From the NCBI GenBank assembly GCA_025361885.1, contig JANYJF010000018.1, positions 1 through 41,233 of the forward strand: a DNA stretch of 41,233 bases, in the 5' to 3' direction. The position numbers and the translations under genes were made by a program. Of the stretch, positions 16,634 to 23,960 are shown one piece after another (positions within the stretch are counted from its first letter, which is position 1; the number at the start of each line of letters is the position of its first letter). The notes beneath the pieces were generated by a model. It was not told where the DNA came from. It did not search any database and saw only the letters and a program-made list of their open reading frames with translations. The stretch comes from Coriobacteriia bacterium (lineage in GTDB: Bacteria; Actinomycetota; Coriobacteriia; Anaerosomatales; PALSA-660).

Positions 16634-17332
16634 ATGCGCTTCGGTGTCGTCATCTTCCCGGGTTCCAACTGCGAGCAGGATGTCATCCATGCCACCCGGC
16701 TCCTCGGATACGAGGCCGAGTATGTGTGGCATGGCGACACCGACATCTCCGGTTTCGACGCGATCGTGCTGCCGGGAGGTTTCTCCTACGGTGACTACAT
16801 CAGGACGGGCGCGGTCGCACGGTTCTCGCCCGTCATGAGCGAGGTCGTCAGGTTCGCCGAGGCCGGCGGACCGGTCCTGGGGATCTGCAACGGCTTCCAG
16901 ATTCTCGCCGAGGCGCACATGCTGCCCGGCGCGCTGCTGCGCAACCGCGGGCTCAAGTTCATCTGCCGGGAGGTGCCCTTGCGGGTCGAGGAGAGCGCCT
17001 GCAAGTGGGTGGATCTGCCGGCGGGTACTGTCGCGCGGATCCCGATCAACCACAACGAGGGCAACTACGTGTGCAGCCCCGAGACGCTGACGAGCATGGT
17101 AGCGAAGGGCCAGATCGTCCTTCGCTACTGCGAGACGGACGGCACGCGGGCGCCCGGCGGCAGCGCCCCCAACGGCGCCACGGATGACATCGCCGGCATC
17201 TGCAACGAGCAGGGAAACGTCTTCGGCCTCATGCCGCACCCGGAGCGCGTGGTCGACCCGGTGGTCGGCGGCACCGACGGGCAGCCGTTCTTCACGGCGA
17301 TCGTCGAACATCTGGCAGAAGTGGCTCGCTGA
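16634..17332 (+). CDS. purQ: Phosphoribosylformylglycinamidine synthase, PurQ (glutaminase) subunit
   Basis: 232 residues, a class I glutamine amidotransferase. Catalytic Cys85 in GPVLGICNGFQ, with His202 and Glu204 in LMPHPERV; the N-terminus FGVVIFPGSNCEQD is the PurQ hallmark. It supplies ammonia to PurL for FGAM formation. The stop codon overlaps the start of the next gene (TGATG), so a membrane protein is translationally coupled to it. Confidence 0.97.
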   Translation: MRFGVVIFPGSNCEQDVIHATRLLGYEAEYVWHGDTDISGFDAIVLPGGFSYGDYIRTGAVARFSPVMSEVVRFAEAGGPVLGICNGFQILAEAHMLPGALLRNRGLKFICREVPLRVEESACKWVDLPAGTVARIPINHNEGNYVCSPETLTSMVAKGQIVLRYCETDGTRAPGGSAPNGATDDIAGICNEQGNVFGLMPHPERVVDPVVGGTDGQPFFTAIVEHLAEVAR

Positions 17333-17781
17333 TGCGGAGCGCTGCGGCGGGCAGCCACCCGGCCTACGCTTTCGGTGGCCCGCTGTACTGGGTGCTGATG
17401 GTGCTCATCGTGATAGTCACGCTCGGCGCAGCGGCTCTCGTTGTCGACGCGCTGCGGCGCCCTCGCGACTCGTTCAAGGGGCCCGGCTTCGGAACGCCGT
17501 GGATCTGGGTCGTCCCGGCCGCAGCGTACCTGCTGTCGATCGTGGCGCTGTTCTGGACCGCGTTCCTGCCGGTGCCGGGGACCTTGGTGCGGGCCGGCGC
17601 CGTCCAGTGGACCGCCACTGCGACCGGGCTGCTGTTGTTCGTGTGCGTGCCGCTCGAGATCGCGTACCTGCTGCGCGTGGTGTTCCCGGTACCGGGGGCG
17701 GCTGCGGAGCCGCTCGAGCACGGCGATCGTATCGTTGATGACGGTCGGCAGGATGGCGGCTCGTCGGGCGCGAATATGTAG
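17332..17781 (+). CDS. Three-helix membrane protein coupled to purQ
   Basis: 149 residues; ATG overlaps the purQ stop (TGATG). Membrane helices lie at about 14-40, 60-82 and 95-117, with a polar C-terminal tail (DRIVDDGRQDGG). No recognised domain. After it comes a 245-base gap containing an imperfect inverted repeat near 17824-17848 (possible end of the purSQ transcript) and the repeated sites before the next gene. Confidence 0.75.
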   Translation: MRSAAAGSHPAYAFGGPLYWVLMVLIVIVTLGAAALVVDALRRPRDSFKGPGFGTPWIWVVPAAAYLLSIVALFWTAFLPVPGTLVRAGAVQWTATATGLLLFVCVPLEIAYLLRVVFPVPGAAAEPLEHGDRIVDDGRQDGGSSGANM

Positions 17782-17946
17782 GGCTGCGGTCATCCGGAAG
17801 GTCCGATGTTCGCCCACGAGTGTGCGGCCGGTCACTGCGACCGCGCGCGAAGGGGACGATAAGGGGCCTGACGTGAGCATTCGCCGGCGCGGCCGAGCGG
17901 AACCGTCTCGCGCCGCTTCCGGGCCGTCCGAGTCACCCGACCGCCC

Positions 17947-18009
17947 GACCGTTGGGCGGGGCACCGGCTTCCCAACGGTGGTATCATGACCCCCGGTACC
18001 GACCGTTGG
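17947..18009. promoter_or_regulatory. Repeated GACCGTTGG sites before the first DUF5648 gene
   Basis: GACCGTTGG occurs at 17947-17955 and again at 18001-18009. Between them CCCAACGG (17971-17978) is an inverted copy and pairs perfectly with CCGTTGGG (17949-17956). Three copies in 63 bases immediately before the start, around a TATCAT (17982-17987), look like operator half-sites. The last copy ends 17 bases before the TTG start. Confidence 0.45.
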
Positions 18010-18026
18010 AGAATTTGGAGCACACA

Positions 18027-19277
18027 TTGAACACACTCCAGGCGGAACCGCGTCGCGTATTCTCGAAGATCCGGCGCGCGTCCCACACACCCCCCCGCAG
18101 CAACCTTTCGCGGCTCGCCGTGTTCGCCATGGCGTTCCTGGTGTGCCTAGCCGTAGGCGGGGTCGCCTTCGCGGCGGACTTCAACCCGTACTACGTCATC
18201 TCCGACGACAACATGCGGGCGGCCAACTCGATGTCCGAAGCTGACATCCAGGCGTTCCTGAATACGCAGACCGGTCCGCTGAAGTCGTATCGCGCGGTGT
18301 CGTACGGCGGCGGCATCCCCGGGCTGCCCGGGCCGGTGGAGTACGCGTCGCGCATCATCTTCGAAGCGTGTCAGTACTACCAGATCAGCCCGAGGGTGAT
18401 GCTGACGATGCTCCAGAAGGAGCAGAGCCTGCTGACGCGCACAACGCTCACCTCCAGCACTCTCGACCGCGCCATCGGCGCCGGTTGCCCCGACTCCGGC
18501 GGGAACAAGTACCCAGGCTTCGGCAACCAGATGTGGAACGGCGCGCGTCTGTTGGACGGCTACGGCGAGGGCAGAGGCACGGCGGGCATCCCTCTGTGGA
18601 CGCCTGGGCTGGTATACAAGCTCAACTCCAGCGGCTCCGTGGTCGTGGTTCCGTGGAACCTGGCCACGCTCAAGCTCTACGTCTACAACCCGAGCATCGG
18701 CGTGAACAACATCGGGATCAACCCGGATGGCAGCGGCTACTACGGCGACCTCGCCGGCAAGAGCCTGAGCGGCAACGCCAACTTCTGGAAGATCTACTCG
18801 AACTACTTCGGCGATCCCTTCTCCAATCCAAGGCTCCGGCCCGTCTACCGCTTCTTCAACATGAAGACCGGGACGCATTTCTACACGGCGTCTGAGGTCG
18901 AGCGCTACACGGTTGCCAGGACCTGGCCGACGACCTACCGCTTCGAGGGCGTCGCGTACTCGATAAACGCATCCAACACCACCAACACCGTGCCGCTCTA
19001 CCGGTTCTGGAACAAGAAGAACGGCACCCACTTCTACACCGCGTCCGAAGCTGAGAAGAACGACGTGCTGGCCAGATTGAGCGGCGTCTATCGTCTGGAC
19101 GGCGTCGCGTACTACGTCTCCAGCGTCGCGACCAGCTCGACCCCCGTCTACCGTTTCTACAACATGCGACTTGGTACGCACTTCTACACGGCCAGCCCGG
19201 CCGAGCGGGACAGCGTCGCCTCGAACCTGGGCTCGATCTACCGCCTTGAGGGTGTGGCGTACTACATAGGCAACTAG
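18027..19277 (+). CDS. Secreted protein: lysozyme-like/'hemagglutinin' actinobacterial domain plus triple DUF5648
   Basis: 416 residues from a TTG at 18027, placed seven bases after TTTGGAG; longer in-frame readings run into the promoter region. A signal peptide (basic N-region, then LAVFAMAFLVCLAVGGVAFA, cut near residue 49) shows export. Residues 50-270 resemble a conserved actinobacterial secreted domain often labelled hemagglutinin: VISDDNMRAANSMSEADIQ, ASRIIFEACQYYQISP, then MLQKEQSLL (Glu132) and GAGCPD. The Glu in this helix context recalls lysozyme-like folds, but activity is inference. Residues 272-416 (18840-19277) are three DUF5648-type repeats. No LPXTG or SLH signal is present. 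Confidence 0.85.
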   Translation: MNTLQAEPRRVFSKIRRASHTPPRSNLSRLAVFAMAFLVCLAVGGVAFAADFNPYYVISDDNMRAANSMSEADIQAFLNTQTGPLKSYRAVSYGGGIPGLPGPVEYASRIIFEACQYYQISPRVMLTMLQKEQSLLTRTTLTSSTLDRAIGAGCPDSGGNKYPGFGNQMWNGARLLDGYGEGRGTAGIPLWTPGLVYKLNSSGSVVVVPWNLATLKLYVYNPSIGVNNIGINPDGSGYYGDLAGKSLSGNANFWKIYSNYFGDPFSNPRLRPVYRFFNMKTGTHFYTASEVERYTVARTWPTTYRFEGVAYSINASNTTNTVPLYRFWNKKNGTHFYTASEAEKNDVLARLSGVYRLDGVAYYVSSVATSSTPVYRFYNMRLGTHFYTASPAERDSVASNLGSIYRLEGVAYYIGN

Positions 19278-19317
19278 GCCGACACGGCCCGGTGGCCCCG
19301 CTCTTGCTCGCAAGGCG

Positions 19318-21495
19318 ATGATGGCTACGAGACAGAACACGTCCGTCGCGGGAGCGACTCCCCGGGCGCGGCGCACAGCGATAGCAGACCGTATGAGGGA
19401 CCGGGCGCGCCCGGCCCCTCGCGCGTTCGCGGCCGCTGCGGGTCTGGCGGCGCTCCTGCTGCTGTGGACGCCCTCGGCGTTCGCTACCACGCTCGAGCGC
19501 ATGTCCGTCGAGTCCATGAGCGTACGCGCGGACCGCGCGGTCATCGGCGTGGTGGCGGGCGTACGCAACGACTTCGGAACAGCGACGAGTGGTCCCCGGA
19601 CGGCCGTGGACATCACCGTCAGCGACGACCTCAAGGGCGCCAACCCCTCCATCGTCACTTTCTACGTCCCCGGGGGTCGCACGGCCTCGGGGGAGACCAT
19701 GGTGGTCGACGGCTCGCCTGCGTTCCGCGCAGGCGAGCGCTGCGCCGTGTTCATCGACCGTAACGGCTGGGTCATGGGCGGTGAGCAGGGTCGCGTGCGC
19801 ATCGCCGCCGGCCGGGTCCCGAGCGAAGGCGAGACCGTCGCAGCGTTCTCCTCGCGAGTGAGAGGGGCGGTCAAGGCTGGGGCGTTCAAACCTCCGACGA
19901 CATCCGATCTCTCGTCCACGCCGTCCGCCTCGACCGCCGGGACGGTGGTCGGGACCGCCGCGGCGCCCGTGATCGCGTCGATCAGCCCGGGCGCCGCCTC
20001 GGCCGGCACACACACATCGATCACGATCACAGGCAGCGGCTTCGGGGCGACGAGCGGCTCGGTCAACTTCACCTACCAGGGCGCGACGGTCATCAACGCG
20101 AACGCGATCAGCTCTTGGTCGGACACGCGGATCGTGTGCGAAGTGCCGGTGGGGACAGTCAATGGATACGCCGCTTCGGCGGGTTCCGGTCCGGTCGCCG
20201 TCACGACTTCGGCCGGCGCAGTGTCGGCGGGCTACAACCTCCACGTCACGTTCGGGTACGGCGGGCTGTTCTGGCTCGTGAACAATGTCACCTCGCCCAA
20301 GACCAGAGTGGTCTTCTACGTCGATCCGGCGGGTGTAGGGACGCGCCTGCAGCAGGTGTCCGACGCCGCGGCGTCGTGGAACGGGGCCGGCGCCGACTTC
20401 GCCCTCTATGACGGCGGGGCAGCGGTCGCGCCTGTCACAGAGACTCGTGCGGACTACCTCAACGAGTTGTCATGGGGATCCGGTCTGCCCACGGGCGTGA
20501 TCGGGCAGGCGAGGGCATGGTGGGACGGTTCGGGCCACCTGATCGACTGCGACGTCGTGTTCTCGACGGCCTATGCGTGGGGCGACGGCACCAACAACAC
20601 CATGGACGTCCAGACCATCGCGCTTCACGAGATGGGACACTGGCTGTTCCTTCGCGACCTGTACGGCCCTCAGGATGCCACCGGCAAGGTCATGTACGGG
20701 TATGCCGGCAACGGGGTCGTTCGTCGCGCCCTCTCGGCCGACGACGCGGCCGGCATCCTGTGGATCTACGGAGCCCTTGTCGACACCACGCCGCCGGTGA
20801 CGACCGCGCAGCTTCAGCCGAGCTACCCGAGCATCGGATCGGTCCTGCTGACCGCGACCGACCCGGGTGGGCGCTCGGTGTCACCAGGATCGATCAAGAC
20901 CTACTACAGCGTTGACGGCGGCGCTTTGAAAGTCGGCACCGCACTGGCGTTCGCCGGCGTCGGCACGCACAGGCTCGAGTTCAGATCCGTCGACGTGGCC
21001 GGCAACAGCGAGACCACGCAGACCAGGAGCTTCACGCTGACGGCCGGGCGATCGTTGCCCGTGTATCGCTTCTACAACGTTCGCGCGGGCGTTCACTTCT
21101 ACACCGCGAGCGCCGCGGAGCGCGACAATGTCATCAACACCCTCGGCTCGGTCTACCGCTTCGAGGGCCCGGCGTACGGCATCAACACCGGCAACGCGGC
21201 GAACACCGTTCCGCTCCACAGGTTCTACAACGTCAGCACCGGGACGCACTTCTACACGGCGAGCGAGGCGGAGAAGGCGAACGTGATCGCCACGCTCGGC
21301 TCCGTCTACCGCTACGAAGGCGTCGCGTACTGGGTGGCGGCGGGTGGAAGCGGGACCTCGCCCGTCTACCGCTTCTACAACCTGCGGGCGGGCGTGCACT
21401 TCTACACGTCGAGCGAGGCGGAGAAGGCGAACGTGATCGCCACGCTCGGCTCCGTCTACCGCTTCGAGGGCCCCGCGTTCTACATCGGTGACTAG
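19318..21495 (+). CDS. Secreted metzincin-like metalloprotease with IPT/TIG domain and triple DUF5648
   Basis: 725 residues; ATG at 19318 or 19321. Signal peptide about 34-56 (FAAAAGLAALLLLWTPSAFA). Then an N-domain (57-190), an IPT/TIG Ig-like domain (217-310, ISPGAASAGTHTSITITGSGFG), and a matrixin-like protease domain (~312-485). This has HEMGHWLFLRD: His437, Glu438, His441, with Asp447 where matrixins have a third His. VMYGYAG acts as the Met-turn and LSADDAAGILWIYG matches the matrixin C-end. An Ig-like segment (486-578) follows, then three DUF5648 repeats (581-725). It begins 40 bases after the previous exoprotein, so the two are probably co-transcribed. Confidence 0.85.
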   Translation: MMATRQNTSVAGATPRARRTAIADRMRDRARPAPRAFAAAAGLAALLLLWTPSAFATTLERMSVESMSVRADRAVIGVVAGVRNDFGTATSGPRTAVDITVSDDLKGANPSIVTFYVPGGRTASGETMVVDGSPAFRAGERCAVFIDRNGWVMGGEQGRVRIAAGRVPSEGETVAAFSSRVRGAVKAGAFKPPTTSDLSSTPSASTAGTVVGTAAAPVIASISPGAASAGTHTSITITGSGFGATSGSVNFTYQGATVINANAISSWSDTRIVCEVPVGTVNGYAASAGSGPVAVTTSAGAVSAGYNLHVTFGYGGLFWLVNNVTSPKTRVVFYVDPAGVGTRLQQVSDAAASWNGAGADFALYDGGAAVAPVTETRADYLNELSWGSGLPTGVIGQARAWWDGSGHLIDCDVVFSTAYAWGDGTNNTMDVQTIALHEMGHWLFLRDLYGPQDATGKVMYGYAGNGVVRRALSADDAAGILWIYGALVDTTPPVTTAQLQPSYPSIGSVLLTATDPGGRSVSPGSIKTYYSVDGGALKVGTALAFAGVGTHRLEFRSVDVAGNSETTQTRSFTLTAGRSLPVYRFYNVRAGVHFYTASAAERDNVINTLGSVYRFEGPAYGINTGNAANTVPLHRFYNVSTGTHFYTASEAEKANVIATLGSVYRYEGVAYWVAAGGSGTSPVYRFYNLRAGVHFYTSSEAEKANVIATLGSVYRFEGPAFYIGD
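21260..21463 (+). repeat. 54-base exact direct repeat within the DUF5648 repeats
   Basis: Positions 21260-21313 and 21410-21463 are identical over 54 bases, 150 bases apart, encoding the E-A-E-K-A-N-V-I-A-T-L-G-S-V-Y-R segment of repeats 2 and 3. Synonymous sites are unchanged too, which points to recent gene conversion or duplication. Confidence 0.9.
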
Positions 21496-21532
21496 CCGCC
21501 GCTCGGGAGCATAGGGGCGCCCCGCTTTCGGC

Positions 21533-21538
21533 TACAAT
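21533..21538 (+). promoter_or_regulatory. Possible -10 hexamer for purL
   Basis: TACAAT, 36 bases before the purL ATG. A GGGGCGCCCC palindrome (21514-21523) lies just upstream, about where a -35 or operator would sit. No TTGACA-like element is seen. Confidence 0.4.
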
Positions 21539-21574
21539 CGCGGTGACGCCGCCGCGACCCCCGGGAGACTCCCC

Positions 21575-23803
21575 ATGGCTGAGCTCTACGCCGATCTTGG
21601 ACTGACCGCCGAGGAGTACGCCCGGATCGTCGAGATCCTGGACCGCGAGCCCACCATCACCGAGCTGTTCATGTATTCGCTGATGTGGTCGGAGCACTGC
21701 TCCTACAAGCACTCCCGCAAGGCGCTCAAGATGTTCCCGACCACCGGCGAGTTCGTGCTCCAGGGCCCTGGCGAGAACGCCGGCGTCATCTCGGTCGGCG
21801 ACGGCTGGGCCGTCGCGTTCAAGATGGAGTCGCACAACCACCCGAGTGCCATCGAGCCGTTCCAAGGCGCGGCCACCGGAGTCGGCGGCATCGTGCGCGA
21901 CATCTTCACGATGGGCGCGCGTCCCATCGCCAGTCTCGATTCGCTGCGGTTCGGAACGCTCGACAAGGCGCGTCAGCGCTACCTGTTCGAGGGCTCGGTC
22001 GCGGGCATCGGTGGCTACGGCAACTGCCTCGGCGTCCCAACGGTCGGCGGCGAGGTCTACTTCGAGGATGCGTACGAGGGCAACTGCCTCATCAACGCCA
22101 TGACCATCGGCCTGATGCGCGAAGAGAACCTCACGCGCGCGGTCGCCGCCGGGCCCGGCAACCTGTTGCTGCTCATCGGCTCCACCACCGGGCGCGACGG
22201 CATCGGCGGCGCGTCCACACTGGCCAGCCAGGAATTCGACGAGAAGGCCGAGGACAAACGCCCGAGCGTGCAGGTGGGCGACCCGTTCGAGGAGAAGCTG
22301 CTCATCGAGGCGTGCCTCGAGCTGCTCGACCATAAGCTGCTCGTGGCGCTCGGCGATCTCGGTGCCGCGGGACTCACCAGCTCCGCGTCTGAGATGGCGG
22401 ACCGCGGCGGCGTGGGCCTCGATATCGACGTCACAAAGATCCCCGCTCGCGAAGAGGCCATGAAGCCCTACGAGTTCATGGTGTCCGAGTCGCAGGAGCG
22501 GATGCTGGCGGTCGTGACACCGCGGCACCTCGATGCGGCGCAGGCGATCTGCACCAAGTGGGGACTCCGCTCGACCGTCATCGGCACCGTCACGGATACG
22601 GGCCGGTTCGTGGTCCGCGAGGGCGAAGAGGTCGTCGCCGACATGCCCGCCGCGACGCTGGCCGGCGACGCGCCGATCTACGATCCCGCGATGGTGCGCC
22701 CCGCCTACCTCGACGAGTTGCAAGCCTTCGACCCGATGACGCTGCGCCATCCCGAGGACCCCGAGGAACTCGCGGGGGTGCTCCTGCGCGTGCTCGCCAG
22801 CCCCAACGTGTGTTCGCGGCGCTGGATCTGGGAGCAATACGACCACCAGGTCATGCTTAACACGCTCGTCCTTCCGGGCAGCGACGCAGCCGTGCTCCGC
22901 ATCAAGGGCACCGACCTGGCCATCGCCGTCTCCACCGACTGCAACGGCCGCTACTGCTATCTCGACCCGTACGTGGGCGCGCAGATCGCGTTCGCTGAGG
23001 CCGCGCGCAACGTGGCGTGCGCCGGCGGCACCCCGGCCGCCATCACCGACTGTCTCAACTACGGCAACCCCGAGAAGCCCGAGGTGTTCTGGACCTTCTT
23101 CGAAGGCGTCCGCGGTCTGTCCGACGCCTGCCGCGAGTTCGGCGTGCCGGTCATCTCCGGCAACGTGAGCTTCTACAACGAGTCGTTCGGCAGGCCGATC
23201 TACCCGACCCCGACCGTCGGGCTGGTGGGCGTGCTGACCGACGCCACCAAGCGAGCGACGTCCGGCTTCAAAGATCCGGGCGATGTGATCGTGCTGGTGG
23301 GCGAGACCGAGGTCGAGTTGGGCGGTAGCGAGTATCTCAAGGTGGCGCACGACCTCGTGTCCGGCCGTCCTCCCGCGCTCGACCTGGAGTTGGAGCGCGA
23401 CGTACAGCGCGCGGTCATCGACGCGATCGGCGCCGGGCTCGTGAAGTCGGCGCACGACTGCTCCGAGGGCGGTATCGCCATCACGCTCGCCGAGTCGTGC
23501 ATCATCGGCGACGTGGGCGCCACGCTGGCGCTCGACGACGGGCTGCAGCCGGCGGCGTCGCTGTTCTCGGAGTCGCAGAGCCGGATCGTGGTGACCGTCG
23601 CTGCGGCCGACACCGACGTCCTCACCGACCTTCTGCTCGCGCACGAGGTCCCGTACTCGGTCCTTGGCGAGGTGGGCGGCGACTCTCTGGTGATCGAAGA
23701 CAAGGTCGATCTGACCGTCTCCGAGCTCCGCGCGGCCTGGGGACCGACGCTGGCGGTCCTCGTCGGTGGCGAGGTCATGAGTGACGAGCTGCACGAGGGA
23801 TAG
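21575..23803 (+). CDS. purL: Phosphoribosylformylglycinamidine synthase, PurL subunit
   Basis: 742 residues, the small-type PurL that works with PurS and PurQ. Uses ATP and ammonia to convert FGAR to FGAM. Characteristic blocks: SEHCSYKHSRKAL near the N-terminus, ESHNHPSAIEPFQGAATGVGGIVRD (the catalytic His/Mg segment), then MPHPER-free C-half with TDCNGRYCYLDPYVGAQIAF and SAHDCSEGGIAITLAES. ATG follows CGGGAGAC. It is separated from purSQ by a membrane-protein gene and two secreted-protein genes, and its own -10-like hexamer suggests independent transcription. Confidence 0.97.
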   Translation: MAELYADLGLTAEEYARIVEILDREPTITELFMYSLMWSEHCSYKHSRKALKMFPTTGEFVLQGPGENAGVISVGDGWAVAFKMESHNHPSAIEPFQGAATGVGGIVRDIFTMGARPIASLDSLRFGTLDKARQRYLFEGSVAGIGGYGNCLGVPTVGGEVYFEDAYEGNCLINAMTIGLMREENLTRAVAAGPGNLLLLIGSTTGRDGIGGASTLASQEFDEKAEDKRPSVQVGDPFEEKLLIEACLELLDHKLLVALGDLGAAGLTSSASEMADRGGVGLDIDVTKIPAREEAMKPYEFMVSESQERMLAVVTPRHLDAAQAICTKWGLRSTVIGTVTDTGRFVVREGEEVVADMPAATLAGDAPIYDPAMVRPAYLDELQAFDPMTLRHPEDPEELAGVLLRVLASPNVCSRRWIWEQYDHQVMLNTLVLPGSDAAVLRIKGTDLAIAVSTDCNGRYCYLDPYVGAQIAFAEAARNVACAGGTPAAITDCLNYGNPEKPEVFWTFFEGVRGLSDACREFGVPVISGNVSFYNESFGRPIYPTPTVGLVGVLTDATKRATSGFKDPGDVIVLVGETEVELGGSEYLKVAHDLVSGRPPALDLELERDVQRAVIDAIGAGLVKSAHDCSEGGIAITLAESCIIGDVGATLALDDGLQPAASLFSESQSRIVVTVAAADTDVLTDLLLAHEVPYSVLGEVGGDSLVIEDKVDLTVSELRAAWGPTLAVLVGGEVMSDELHEG

Positions 23804-23874
23804 CAACGATCCGCCTCCTGCCGCCGGGCGTTCGGACACTCTCTTACGGGAGGAGCGTTCCGGCTCTGGGTGAT

Positions 23875-23930
23875 GGGCGCGCCTGTGCGGGGTATAGAAC
23901 GTCGCATCCGGTGTGCCGGGAGGCGCGCCC
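23875..23930. promoter_or_regulatory. Inverted repeat flanking a -10-like site
   Basis: GGGCGCGCCT (23875-23884) is perfectly complementary to AGGCGCGCCC (23921-23930). In the 36-base interior lies TATAGA (23893-23898), a possible -10 for the NHL-repeat exoprotein. The repeat is itself GC-palindromic, so chance occurrence in GC-rich DNA cannot be excluded. Confidence 0.35.
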
Positions 23931-23960
23931 CTCTACGGAGCTGCAATGGAGGTCGTCCAC

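Noticed and set aside
21233-23839. 868-codon minus-strand open frame opposite purL
   Set aside because: It is the antisense shadow of purL and the DUF5648 repeats, typical of high-GC DNA, with no start signal and biased composition.
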